Shown in pieces: positions 31,261-40,131 of a stretch of 64,000 nucleotides of DNA. Position 1 is the stretch's first letter. Every line of letters begins with the position of its first letter. The notes under the pieces were generated by a model. The model was not told the DNA's origin and did not search any database. It saw only the letters and a program-made list of their open reading frames with translations. Source of the stretch: JAEZHK01 sp040768845 (lineage in GTDB: Bacteria > Bacillota > Clostridia > Christensenellales > Aristaeellaceae); assembly GCA_040768845.1 (NCBI GenBank), contig JAXGME010000002.1:186001-250000 (forward strand), written 5' to 3'. The position numbers and the translations under genes are program-made.

Positions 31261-32982
31261 GTGGTTGGTGCGCAGGGGGCGAGGCTTGAACGCAAAAAGC
31301 TGCTCGGCGACCCGGCTCTGGTTTCGACGATTGTGGTGCTGCTCATCTTTCTTCTGCTGTTCATCCTGTACCCGCTGGCGACGCTCCTGATCGACAGCGT
31401 GCTGGACCCGGAGCGCGGCCCCACGCTGGAGGTGTTCCGGCGGGTGCTGAGCCTCACCCAGTTCCGGACCGCCTTTACAAACACGCTGGTGCTGGGGTTT
31501 TTGACGGGCATCGCGTCCACGCTGATCGGGCTTCTGTTCGCGTATGTGGATGTGTACATGCGGGTGCGCTCCCGGGTGGTCAAAAAGCTCTTTGACGTGG
31601 TCAGCATGCTGCCGGTGGTTTCGCCGCCCTTTGTGCTGTCGCTGAGCATGATCCTGCTCTTTGGCCGCAGCGGCCTCATCACCCGGACGCTGCTTGGCAT
31701 CTACGACAGCGACATCTACGGCCTCAAGGGCATCGTGATCGTGCAGACGCTCACCTTCTTCCCCGTCTGCTACCTGATGCTCAAGGGGCTGCTCAAAAAC
31801 ATCGATCCCTCGCTGGAGGAGGCCAGCCGCGACATGGGCGCCAGCCGCTGGAAGGTGTTCACCACCGTCACGCTGCCGCTGATGCTGCCCGGCATCGGCA
31901 ACGCCTTTTTGGTGACGTTCATCGAATCGGTGGCGGATTTCGCCAACCCCATGCTGATCGGCGGCAGCTACGACACGCTGTCCACCACCATCTACCTGCA
32001 GGTGACCGGCGCCTACGACAAGGTGGGCGCGGCGGCCATGGCGGTGGTGCTGCTGGGGCTGACGCTTATATTGTTCCTGATCCAGAAGTACTACCTGGAG
32101 GCGCGCACTGTGGCCACGCTGACGGGCAAGGCCAGCCGCGAGCGCATGCCGATTTCGGACAAGAGCGTCACCCGGCCCCTCACGACACTGTGCTCGCTGG
32201 TCAGCGCCTTCGTGGTGCTGATGTACGTCAGCATCCCCTTCGGCGCGCTTTTTAAGCTCTGGGGCCGCAACTACTCCCTGTCGCTGGTGCATTTTCAATA
32301 TATTTTTAAGTACGGCGGGCTGAAGGCCTTCCGGGACTCCTTCGTGCTGTCCGCCATCGCCGCGCCCATCACCGCGCTGATCTCGATGATCATCAGCTAC
32401 CTGGTGGTCAAGAAAAAGTTCCGCTCCAAGGGTTTCATCGAGTTCGTCAGCATGCTGGCGATGGCGGTGCCCGGCACCGTGCTGGGCGTGGGCTACATCC
32501 GCGGCTTTGCCGGGGGCATCTTCGGCAGCGGCCTTTTGCAGGGGCTGTACGGCACCGGCGCAATTTTGGTAATCGTGTTCATCGTGCGCAGCCTGCCGGT
32601 GGGCACGCGCAGCGGCATCTCCGCCCTCAGGCAAATCGACCGCTCCATTGAGGAGAGCGCCTACGACCTGGGCGCCGGCAGCGGCAAGGTGTTCATGAGC
32701 GTCACGCTGCCGCTCATCAAGGACAGCTTCTTCAGCGGCCTGGTGACCACCTTTGTCCGCTCGATCACCGCCATCAGCGCCATCATCCTCCTGGTCACGC
32801 CGAAATACCTGCTGATCACCACGCAGATCAACGAGTTTGCCGAAAAGGGCAAGTACGGCGAGGCCTGCGGCTACGCGACGATTCTGATTCTGATCGTGTA
32901 CGCGTCGATCCTGCTGATGAACGGGTTCATCAAGTACTTTGGCACCAGCCGGAGCGCAAGGAGGGTAAAAATCCATGGCTAA
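31261..32982 (+). CDS. ABC transporter permease (AfuB/FbpB type, two fused halves)
   Basis: 573 residues from a GTG start with AAGGGGGG upstream. Twelve predicted membrane helices in two homologous halves, each with an EAA-type loop that docks to the ATPase: EEASRDMGASRWKVFTTVTLP in the first half and EESAYDLGAGSGKVFMSVTLP in the second. This is the usual layout of FbpB/AfuB and of 2-aminoethylphosphonate permeases. It overlaps the following ATPase gene by eight bases. Substrate is as for the binding protein, not determined. Confidence 0.93.
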   Translation: MVGAQGARLERKKLLGDPALVSTIVVLLIFLLLFILYPLATLLIDSVLDPERGPTLEVFRRVLSLTQFRTAFTNTLVLGFLTGIASTLIGLLFAYVDVYMRVRSRVVKKLFDVVSMLPVVSPPFVLSLSMILLFGRSGLITRTLLGIYDSDIYGLKGIVIVQTLTFFPVCYLMLKGLLKNIDPSLEEASRDMGASRWKVFTTVTLPLMLPGIGNAFLVTFIESVADFANPMLIGGSYDTLSTTIYLQVTGAYDKVGAAAMAVVLLGLTLILFLIQKYYLEARTVATLTGKASRERMPISDKSVTRPLTTLCSLVSAFVVLMYVSIPFGALFKLWGRNYSLSLVHFQYIFKYGGLKAFRDSFVLSAIAAPITALISMIISYLVVKKKFRSKGFIEFVSMLAMAVPGTVLGVGYIRGFAGGIFGSGLLQGLYGTGAILVIVFIVRSLPVGTRSGISALRQIDRSIEESAYDLGAGSGKVFMSVTLPLIKDSFFSGLVTTFVRSITAISAIILLVTPKYLLITTQINEFAEKGKYGEACGYATILILIVYASILLMNGFIKYFGTSRSARRVKIHG

Positions 32983-34051
32983 GGTATCAAAGGGCGTCCG
33001 CCTGGACCATATCTCAAAAATCTACAAGGACCCCAAGACCGGCAGCGACTTTTACGCCGTGCGGGATGTGAACCTGGAAATTGAGCCGGGCAGCTTTGTA
33101 ACGCTTCTGGGCCCCTCGGGCTGCGGCAAGACCACGACCCTCCGAATGATCGCGGGCTTTGAAAGCCCGGACGAGGGCGAAGTGTACCTGGGCGGCGAGC
33201 CGATGAACGCGCTCACCCCCAATAAGCGCGACACCGCCATGGTGTTCCAAAGCTACGCGCTGTTTCCCCACTACAACGTGTACGACAACGTGGCCTACGG
33301 CCTGCGCCTGCGGAAAGTGCCCAAGGCGGAGCTGGACGAGCGCGTCAGGGCCATCCTGAAGCTGGTGGAGATGGAGGGCATGGAGAGCCGCATGACCAAC
33401 CAGCTCTCCGGCGGCCAGCAGCAGCGCATCGCGCTGGCGCGGGCGCTGGTGGTGGAGCCGGGGGTGCTGCTGTTTGACGAACCGCTGTCCAACCTGGACG
33501 CCAAGCTGCGCGTTTCCATGCGCACCGAAATCCGGCGCATCCAGCAGCAGCTGGGCATCACCGCCATCTACGTCACCCACGACCAGAGCGAGGCCATGTC
33601 CATCAGCGACCGCATCATCATCATGAATAGGGGCGTCATCGCCCAGATGGGCACGCCCATGGAGATCTACTACCACCCGGACAGCGAGTTTGTGGCGGAC
33701 TTCATCGGCGAGGCCAACTTCCTGAAGGCGAAGGCCGATTCCATGGAAGGCGGCGCGTGCCGGGTGGCCATCGACGGGCATCACGCGCTGGTGGAGACCC
33801 CCAGGGCCATGCGCCCCGGGCAGGACTGCCTGGTGGTGCTGCGCCCGGAGGCGGTGTTGATCGGCGACACCGGCCTATTGCCCTGCACGGTGGAGCTGAG
33901 CTGCTTTATGGGCAGCTACCAGAACTACCACGTGCGCGTGGGCGACACGCTGGTGAAGATCTGGGACAACTGCCCGGTGAACAAGAAGATCTACCGCGTG
34001 GGCGACCGGGCCTGGATCGGCTTTGAAAAGGAGTGTGCGCACCTTCTGTAG
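32975..34051 (+). CDS. ABC transporter ATPase (FbpC/PotA type)
   Basis: 358 residues. Walker A GPSGCGKTT, a standard Q-loop glutamine in MVFQSYALFP, signature LSGGQQQRIALARAL, Walker B LLFDEPLSNLD and H-loop VTHDQSEAM. After about residue 240 there is a TOBE-type regulatory domain (LVVLRPEAVLIG). It powers the AfuB-type permease, whose gene it overlaps by eight bases. A strong terminator follows. Confidence 0.93.
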   Translation: MAKVSKGVRLDHISKIYKDPKTGSDFYAVRDVNLEIEPGSFVTLLGPSGCGKTTTLRMIAGFESPDEGEVYLGGEPMNALTPNKRDTAMVFQSYALFPHYNVYDNVAYGLRLRKVPKAELDERVRAILKLVEMEGMESRMTNQLSGGQQQRIALARALVVEPGVLLFDEPLSNLDAKLRVSMRTEIRRIQQQLGITAIYVTHDQSEAMSISDRIIIMNRGVIAQMGTPMEIYYHPDSEFVADFIGEANFLKAKADSMEGGACRVAIDGHHALVETPRAMRPGQDCLVVLRPEAVLIGDTGLLPCTVELSCFMGSYQNYHVRVGDTLVKIWDNCPVNKKIYRVGDRAWIGFEKECAHLL

Positions 34052-34063
34052 CGCGGATGGGTT

Positions 34064-34096
34064 GGGCCGGGCCCCGCAGGCGGGGCCCGGCCCTTT
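34064..34096. terminator. Terminator between convergent ATPase and MATE genes
   Basis: 13-bp perfect GC stem (34064-34076 with 34081-34093), loop CAGG, then TTT. Confidence 0.85.
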
Positions 34097-34121
34097 CTGC
34101 ACCGAAGAATCCGGCGCGCGG

Positions 34122-35549
34122 CTACGCACCCTCCCGGGCGGCGGCTTCCGGTTCGGGCGCGGACACGATGTTCCGGATCCACACGCCCTTTCCCACCAGC
34201 GCCAGGCCCAGGGCGCTTTTGAGCAGTTCCACCGCCTGACAGATGGGGTAGAGCAACAGAATGTCCAGCTGCGTGCCGTACACCAGCAGCATCGCGAAGG
34301 GAATGTTGACCGCCCAGGTAAAGGCACTGTCAAACAAAAACGTGACCAGCGTGGACCCGCCCGAGCGCAGCGTGAAATAGCTGCAGTGGGTCACCGCGTT
34401 GAGCGGCATGAAGCACGCGCTGGTCAGGATAAAGCGCGCCGCCAGCGCATGGACATCCGCCTCCGCGGGGTAGAGCCGGGGCAGCACCGGCGACAGCGCG
34501 GCCAGCGTGCCGCCAATGCCCAGGCACAGCGCAAAGCTGAAGAACATCAGCTTCCACGCGTCGCCCTTGGCCCGCTCCATGTCGTTTGCGCCCAGCGACT
34601 GGCCCACCACCACCGCCACGGCATTGCCCATGGAGATGAACACCGCATTGAAGAGGTTCGTGATGGTGCTGGCGATGTTCAGCCCCGCCAGGACTATCAG
34701 CCCCCGCACGGAGTAGATCTGCATCAGCGTCGCCATGCCCATCGACCACAGCGCCTCGTTGACGAGAAGGGGCGCGCCCTTTTTCATCACGGCCGCAAAC
34801 AGGTGCGGCGAAACGCGCAGCCTGCGGTACACGCCCCGGAAAAACCCGTAGGCGGGGCTCCGAATGCCCGCCATGATGATCCCCAACTCCACAAAACGGG
34901 AGAGCACCGTGGCGATCGCCGCGCCCTTTACACCCATCGCGGGCATACCCAGGTTTCCGTAAATCAGCACCCAGTTGCCAAAGAGGTTGGTCAGCACCGC
35001 GGCGACGCCCGCCTTCATCGGCAGCATGGTTTCGCCCGTCTCCCGGAGCGTGCCCGCATAGCACTGGGACAGTGAAAAGGGCAGAAGCCCTGCCAGCATG
35101 ATCATGAGGTACGCGCGGGCGCTTTCAAACATCACCCCCGCCGATGCCGGGTCGCCCTCGCCGGTGAGGTAGGTGCGGATCAGCGGGTCCCCCCAGCCGA
35201 GAAACGCCGCCAGCGCGAGGACGAGCAGCGCCATGGCAATCCACAGCTTGATGCGAAACGTGTCGCGCAGCCCCTCCATGTCGCCCGCGCCGTAGTACTG
35301 CGCACCGAAGATGCTGGGGCCGGACAGCCCGCCAAAGACGCACAGGTTGAACACGAACAGCAGCTGATTGGCGATGGCCACCCCCGACATCTCGGCTGTG
35401 CCCACCTGTCCTACCATGATGTTGTCCAGAAGGTTGACGATGTTGGTCACGCTGTTCTGGATGATGACGGGCACCACGATGCCCAGAACCATGCCGTAAA
35501 ACGCGCGGTTTCCGATGAAAGTCCGCCTGAAGCGGGCAAAGCCGTGCAT
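34122..35549 (-). CDS. MATE family efflux transporter
   Basis: 475 residues with twelve hydrophobic helices in two bundles. Family features: GIVVPVIIQNSVTNIVNLLDNIMVGQVG near the N-terminus, the inner FVFNLCVFGGLSGPSIFGAQYYGAGD helix and the matching second-half ISMGNAVAVVVGQSLGANDMERAKG. MATE proteins export cationic drugs or metabolites using a sodium or proton gradient. The start follows GAGGAGG. It is a single gene, convergent with the importer operon and tandem with the polyol operon end; nothing ties it to a substrate. Confidence 0.92.
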   Translation of the reverse strand: MHGFARFRRTFIGNRAFYGMVLGIVVPVIIQNSVTNIVNLLDNIMVGQVGTAEMSGVAIANQLLFVFNLCVFGGLSGPSIFGAQYYGAGDMEGLRDTFRIKLWIAMALLVLALAAFLGWGDPLIRTYLTGEGDPASAGVMFESARAYLMIMLAGLLPFSLSQCYAGTLRETGETMLPMKAGVAAVLTNLFGNWVLIYGNLGMPAMGVKGAAIATVLSRFVELGIIMAGIRSPAYGFFRGVYRRLRVSPHLFAAVMKKGAPLLVNEALWSMGMATLMQIYSVRGLIVLAGLNIASTITNLFNAVFISMGNAVAVVVGQSLGANDMERAKGDAWKLMFFSFALCLGIGGTLAALSPVLPRLYPAEADVHALAARFILTSACFMPLNAVTHCSYFTLRSGGSTLVTFLFDSAFTWAVNIPFAMLLVYGTQLDILLLYPICQAVELLKSALGLALVGKGVWIRNIVSAPEPEAAAREGA

Positions 35550-35692
35550 GGGGCCTCCTCCTCACGACGGATGCCTTGCGCGCGGCCCCCGTCAGCCGTA
35601 GGTGCCCATTATAGCACAAAAAAAGAGGAAATAAAAGACGCGGAAAATTTGCGCCCCCTCCGACAGTCCGGAAGGGGCGCGAGGGGCCGTCT

Positions 35693-36334
35693 TCAGCCCA
35701 GATGCGCAATCGCGCCGTCCGCCATGGCATCCAGCAATAGCTTGCAGCTGGTGGCGCCGGCGTCCAGTACGCCGCGGGAGCGTTCGCCCAGCCGGCTGGC
35801 GCGGCCGACCCTGGCCACCAGGTCCTTCGTCGAAAGCCAGCCCGCCTCGGCCGCGGCCTTCATCGCGGTGAGGCAGCCCGCAAAGTCCTTCCCCTCCGCC
35901 AGCGCGGCCCGGTAGGCGCCCTCCGCCGGGATCATCACGTCCATCAGCGTCTTGTCGCCCACCTTCGCGCCGCCCAATTCGGTGAGGCCGGCGAGCGCCG
36001 CGGCCAGCATGTCGCCGAAGGCGGCCCCGTCAATCACCTCGCGCGCCTTGATCGCCCGCGCCATTTCCGTAAACGCGGTGCCGTACAGCGGGCCCATCGA
36101 TCCGCCGATCTCCATCATCAGCACCCTGCCCAGCACCTTCAGCGCCTCGGAAAGGCTCATGTCGGCCCCCCGGATGCGCTCCTGGCACAGGGTAAACCCC
36201 TTGTTCATGTTGATCCCGTGATCCCCGTCGCCGATCAGTCCGTCGATCTCCGACAGGTACGCCTTGTTCTCCTGAATTTCGCGGATCATTTTTTCCACGA
36301 TGTCCTTGCCGTTCGCGTTCAGAAAACCGTCCAT
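35693..36334 (-). CDS. dhaL: DhaL-type kinase subunit
   Basis: 213 residues, the usual DhaL length. The nucleotide-metal site is shown by GDGDHGINMNKGF near residue 33, with GSMGPLYGTAF, VGDKTLMDVMIPA and a C-terminal AGATSCKLLLDAM segment. DhaL binds ADP/ATP and passes phosphate to the ketose held on DhaK. It is the last gene of the nine-gene polyol operon and starts 10 bp after dhaK. The PTS subunit DhaM is absent from the window, so the pair either uses ATP directly or a DhaM from elsewhere. Confidence 0.92.
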   Translation of the reverse strand: MDGFLNANGKDIVEKMIREIQENKAYLSEIDGLIGDGDHGINMNKGFTLCQERIRGADMSLSEALKVLGRVLMMEIGGSMGPLYGTAFTEMARAIKAREVIDGAAFGDMLAAALAGLTELGGAKVGDKTLMDVMIPAEGAYRAALAEGKDFAGCLTAMKAAAEAGWLSTKDLVARVGRASRLGERSRGVLDAGATSCKLLLDAMADGAIAHLG

Positions 36335-36344
36335 GCGCGCCTCC

Positions 36345-37343
36345 TTACGTCACCGTCAGACCCATCGATTCCGCGGGCATGTCGAGCATCTCTTTCAGCT
36401 CGTCGTCCAGCCGCATCGCGGTGAAGGTGGCGCCCATCATTTCAAGGGAGGTAAAGTAGTTGCCCACGAAGGGTTTGTAAACCCTGAGCCCTTTGGCGGC
36501 GAGCAGTTCCTCAATCCGGTTGTAGAGGATGTACAGTTCCATGACGGGCGTCGCGCCCAGGCCCGACACGATGACCGCCAGCTCATCCCCCGCCGCAAAG
36601 GGCATGTCGCTTACCACGGCTTCCACCATCTTCTCCGCCATCTCGTCGGCGGTGGCGAGGTCCGTCACCTTGACGCCCGGCTCGCCGTGGTGGCCGATGC
36701 CCACCTCCATCTTGCCCGGCTCAATCTGAAAGTTGGGGTGCCCCACCGCGGGGATCGTGCAGGGCGTGAGCCCGATGCCGATGGAGCGGGTATTGTCGAT
36801 GGCCTTCTGGGCGCAGGCGATCACCTCGTCCAGGCTCGCGCCGGTGGCGGCCTTTGCGCCGCCCACCTTCCACATCAGCACTTCGCCCGCCACGCCGCGG
36901 CGCTTCATCGGCTCGTCCTTCGGCGCCGAGGCCACATCGTCGTTGGCGATGACGGTCCGGACGCGGATGTCGTCATCATCGGCCAGCTTTGCGGCCATCT
37001 TCACGTTCATGTTGTCGCCCGCGTAGTTGCCGTAGAGGCATGCCACGCCCGCGCCCGCGTCCGCCTCCACGAAGGCGTCGTAGAAGGCCTTGGCCGTGGG
37101 GGAAGAGAACACCTCGCCCACCGCCACGGCGTCCACCATGTTTTTTCCCACGTAGCCCACAAACGCCGGCTTGTGGCCCGATCCGCCGCCGGTCACGATG
37201 CCCACCTTGCCCGCCTTTTTGGGAAAGGCGCTGGCGATCACCCGCGGGTTGGGCGTTTGGCGCACGAGATTCCCGTGGGCCTTCACGAATCCCTTAAGCA
37301 TATCCTCGACCACGAGGTCGGGGTTGTTGATGATGCGCTGCAT
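36345..37343 (-). CDS. dhaK: DhaK-type dihydroxyacetone/erythrulose kinase subunit
   Basis: 332 residues. The substrate site is clear: GGGSGHKPAFVGYVG, GEVFSSPTAKAFYDAF, YGNYAGDNMNVKMA and GIGHHGEPG with the histidine that binds the ketone covalently. In the classic system DhaK phosphorylates dihydroxyacetone; related enzymes act on L- or D-erythrulose in tetritol breakdown. Here it follows a zinc polyol dehydrogenase and an RpiB isomerase, which fits a tetrose or other short ketose better than dihydroxyacetone because the isomerase would then have a job. That substrate call is inference. Confidence 0.9.
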   Translation of the reverse strand: MQRIINNPDLVVEDMLKGFVKAHGNLVRQTPNPRVIASAFPKKAGKVGIVTGGGSGHKPAFVGYVGKNMVDAVAVGEVFSSPTAKAFYDAFVEADAGAGVACLYGNYAGDNMNVKMAAKLADDDDIRVRTVIANDDVASAPKDEPMKRRGVAGEVLMWKVGGAKAATGASLDEVIACAQKAIDNTRSIGIGLTPCTIPAVGHPNFQIEPGKMEVGIGHHGEPGVKVTDLATADEMAEKMVEAVVSDMPFAAGDELAVIVSGLGATPVMELYILYNRIEELLAAKGLRVYKPFVGNYFTSLEMMGATFTAMRLDDELKEMLDMPAESMGLTVT

Positions 37344-37354
37344 ATGTCCCTCCG

Positions 37355-37834
37355 TCAGTCGCAGGCGCAGCCGCGCCCGTCTTCCGCGGCGTGCGTCCGC
37401 TCGTATTGCTTGATCCGTTCGACCTTTGCCGTCGAGCCGCCGCCCTCAAAATTGCAGGAGAGCCACTCCTCCACCAGCATACACCCCAGCTGCGGCGCGA
37501 TGATGCGCGCGCCCATGCACATGATCTGCGCGTCGTTGGACTTTCTCGACCGCGCGGTGGAGAACGGGTCGTGGCACACCGCCGCCCGGATGCCCGGCAC
37601 CTTGTTGGCGGAGATCGCCATGCCGATGCCCGTGCCGCAGATCAGAATGCCCCGCGAAAAGTCCCCCCGCGCCACCGCTTCGGCCACCGCCACCGCGATG
37701 TCCGGGTAGAGCACGGGCCTGTCGTCAAAGGTGCCGAAGTCCTCCACCTCGTAGCCCTTTTTTTCAAGCATCGCCTTGACGGCATCGCGAAACGCGCACG
37801 CCGCCTCGTCACAGCCGATCGCAATTCTCTCCAT
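37355..37834 (-). CDS. rpiB: RpiB family sugar-phosphate isomerase
   Basis: 159 residues, normal RpiB length. IAIGCDEAACAFRDAV at the start, ILICGTGIGMAISANKVPGIRAAVCHD with the catalytic Cys and the anion hole, and SNDAQIMCMGARIIAP are family signatures. In erythritol/threitol pathways RpiB-type enzymes (DerI, EryI) convert erythrulose 4-phosphate to erythrose 4-phosphate; ribose 5-phosphate is the alternative. Encoded between the dehydrogenase and the DHA-type kinase, seven and twelve bp away, so clearly one unit. It ends in several Cys/His/Arg residues, an unusual tail. Confidence 0.9.
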   Translation of the reverse strand: MERIAIGCDEAACAFRDAVKAMLEKKGYEVEDFGTFDDRPVLYPDIAVAVAEAVARGDFSRGILICGTGIGMAISANKVPGIRAAVCHDPFSTARSRKSNDAQIMCMGARIIAPQLGCMLVEEWLSCNFEGGGSTAKVERIKQYERTHAAEDGRGCACD

Positions 37835-37840
37835 GGTGTC

Positions 37841-38932
37841 TTAGCCCTTCTTCATGTCGGGGATCAGCGCCACCTTGAAGGCATCGTCCTTGCCGGTGGC
37901 GGCGTATTCAAAGGCGGCCTGCCAGTCCTCGAGGGGGAACTTGTGGGAAACCACGCCCTCGGTGGGCAGGCTGCCGTCCGAGATCCACCGGATGACCCAA
38001 TCGTAGGAATAGGGGGACAGGTGCGCGCCCAGAAGGTCCAGCTCCTTGCGGTCGGAGATGATGGACCAGTCCACCGTCACCAGGTCCTTGAACACGGAGA
38101 ATTCCACGAAGCGGCCCATCTTGCGGATCATTTCCAGCCCCTGCTTGACGCTGGCGGGGTGCCCCGTGGCCTCGATGTAGATGTCGCAGCCGTAGCCGCC
38201 CGTCATTTCCACGATCTTCTCCACCACGTCCTCCCTGCCGGGGTTCATCGCGATGTCGGCGCCGAAGGCCTTGGCCTTTTCAAGGCGCACGTCGTTCATG
38301 TCCAGCACGATGAACTTGGCGGGGTTGCGCTTTTTAATGGCGCCCACCATGCCCAGCCCCAGCGTGCCCGCGCCGGAGAGCACCACGAAGTCCTCATTGG
38401 TGATCTGCGCCCGGTCCACGCAGTGCTTGGAGCAGGCGAAGGGCTCGATGAGAAGCGCCTGCTCGACGGGCATGTCCTTCGGGATCTTGTAGACGATGGC
38501 CTCCGGCGGGAAGCGCATGTACTCCGCCATACCGCCGTTGACGTTGTTCTGGAAGCCGTAGAGGTCGTGCTTCTGGCACATCCAGTAGCGGCCGGTCTTG
38601 CAGAATTTGCATTCCCAGCAGGGAACGATCTGTTCGGACACCACGTGGTCGCCCACCTCGAAGCCCTCCATGCCGGGGCCCACCTCGACCACCGTGCCGC
38701 AGAACTCGTGGCCGGGGATCACCGGCGCCTTGATATAGGCGGGGGAGCCGTCGCCGCCCCAGAAGGAGGGCGCGCCATGGTAGGCCTTGATGTCGCCGGC
38801 GCATACGCCGCAGCCCTCCACCTTGACGATCAGATCCTTGCCGGTGGCGCGCGGCACCGGGAAGTCGTTCACCAGCCTGTAGTCGCCCGGCGCGTAGGCC
38901 ACCAGCGCCCGCATGGTCATCGGAAGTTCCAT
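37841..38932 (-). CDS. Zinc-dependent polyol (erythritol/threitol-type) dehydrogenase
   Basis: 363 residues from the ATG at 38932, chosen because GGAGG lies eight bases upstream. Medium-chain dehydrogenase: catalytic zinc ligands in GCGVCAGDIKAYHG and PGHEFCG, structural zinc cysteines in CWECKFCKTGRYWMC, and the Rossmann fold VVLSGAGTLGLGMVGAI with an acidic LDMND end that suggests NAD. By setting (polyol-type ABC importer before it, RpiB and DhaK/L after it) it should oxidise a polyol to the ketose that DhaK phosphorylates; the erythritol/L-threitol dehydrogenase group is the nearest I can recall. Exact substrate is not proven. Confidence 0.88.
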   Translation of the reverse strand: MELPMTMRALVAYAPGDYRLVNDFPVPRATGKDLIVKVEGCGVCAGDIKAYHGAPSFWGGDGSPAYIKAPVIPGHEFCGTVVEVGPGMEGFEVGDHVVSEQIVPCWECKFCKTGRYWMCQKHDLYGFQNNVNGGMAEYMRFPPEAIVYKIPKDMPVEQALLIEPFACSKHCVDRAQITNEDFVVLSGAGTLGLGMVGAIKKRNPAKFIVLDMNDVRLEKAKAFGADIAMNPGREDVVEKIVEMTGGYGCDIYIEATGHPASVKQGLEMIRKMGRFVEFSVFKDLVTVDWSIISDRKELDLLGAHLSPYSYDWVIRWISDGSLPTEGVVSHKFPLEDWQAAFEYAATGKDDAFKVALIPDMKKG

Positions 38933-39006
38933 CACAATCGCCTCCAAATTCTTATTCCGCCGCGCCGGTGCGCGGCCCATGGCATCGGCCCGTCCCCGCC
39001 GCGGGG

Positions 39007-40128
39007 CTACTGGGCCGCCCGGATGCGCTCCCCGGTTTCCACGTCGAACAGGTGGGTCTTATCCCCGCTGACCTCCAGCCGAACGATGTCGCCCCGGCTG
39101 AAGCGCCGCTCATCGGTCAGAATCAGCATCAGAAGGTTTTCGCCCACGCGCACGCCCACGCGGCCCTCATCGCCCAGGTTCTCGTACATGGCCACCCGCT
39201 CCGGCGTGCCCTTGGAATCCCCGCCGCCGATAAAAAGATCCATGGGCCGCACGCCCATTTTGACCACAAAGCCGTCGTGCACCTTGTCGTAGTAGCGGCG
39301 CGGCACCAGGATGCGCAGATCGCTGCCCTCGAAGGTGAAGTAGAAGTCGCCGTCGTGCTTCGCGATCTTCGTCCGGAGGATGTTCATCGGCGGCTCGCCG
39401 ATGAAGGCGGCCACAAATTCGTTGGCGGGGTCGTCGTACACCTCGATGGGCGTGCCGAACTGCTGCAGTACGCCCAGGTCCATGATGGCGATCCGGTCCG
39501 CCAGGCTCATGGCCTCCAGCTGGTCGTGGGTCACGTACACGCTGGTGCACAGGATTTCGTTGTGCAGCCGCTTGATCTCGGTGCGCATCGCCTGGCGCAT
39601 CTTGCCGTCCAGGTGGGACAGCGGCTCGTCCATCAAAAGAAGCTCCGGCCGCCGCACGATGGCGCGGGCGATGTTGACCCGCTGCTTCTGCCCGCCGGAG
39701 AGCTTGACCGGCATCATCTCCAGCAGGTCCTCCACCTTGAGCAGCGAGGCAATCTCCCGCACGCGCTGGTCGATTTCCACCTTGGGCAGGCCCTTGGCCC
39801 GGAGGTTGAAGGCGATGTTGTCGTACACGGTCAGCGGCGGGTACAGCGCGTAGTCCTCAAAGGCCAGGCCAATGCGGCGGTCCTTGGGCTGCACTTTATT
39901 GACCAGGCGGTCGCCGATAAAGATTTCCCCGTTGGTGATGTCCTCGAGGCCCGCGATCATCCGAAGCGTCGTGGTCTTGCCGCAGCCCGACGGGCCCAGG
40001 ACAGCGATGAACTCGCCGTCCTGACACTCAAGCGTCAGGTTGTCCACGGCGTAACTATTGACGGTGCGCCGCTTCTTCCCGCTGTTGTCGTAGCGCTTAT
40101 AAAGGTTTCTCAGCGTCAGCTTGGCCAT
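39007..40128 (-). CDS. Sugar/polyol ABC transporter ATPase 1 (MalK/UgpC type)
   Basis: 373 residues. Walker A GPSGCGKTT, signature LSGGQKQRVNIARAI, Walker B LLMDEPLSHLDGK, H-loop VTHDQLEAM, and a C-terminal TOBE domain (about 245-370). The Q-loop, usually MVFQSYALYP, reads LAFEDYALYP: Glu stands where Gln is expected, and the D-loop is SHLD instead of SNLD. It is three bases from ATPase 2, and the importer has two permeases, so the ATPases most likely form a heterodimer as in glycerol GlpS/GlpT importers. Confidence 0.92.
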   Translation of the reverse strand: MAKLTLRNLYKRYDNSGKKRRTVNSYAVDNLTLECQDGEFIAVLGPSGCGKTTTLRMIAGLEDITNGEIFIGDRLVNKVQPKDRRIGLAFEDYALYPPLTVYDNIAFNLRAKGLPKVEIDQRVREIASLLKVEDLLEMMPVKLSGGQKQRVNIARAIVRRPELLLMDEPLSHLDGKMRQAMRTEIKRLHNEILCTSVYVTHDQLEAMSLADRIAIMDLGVLQQFGTPIEVYDDPANEFVAAFIGEPPMNILRTKIAKHDGDFYFTFEGSDLRILVPRRYYDKVHDGFVVKMGVRPMDLFIGGGDSKGTPERVAMYENLGDEGRVGVRVGENLLMLILTDERRFSRGDIVRLEVSGDKTHLFDVETGERIRAAQ

Positions 40129-40131
40129 CCG

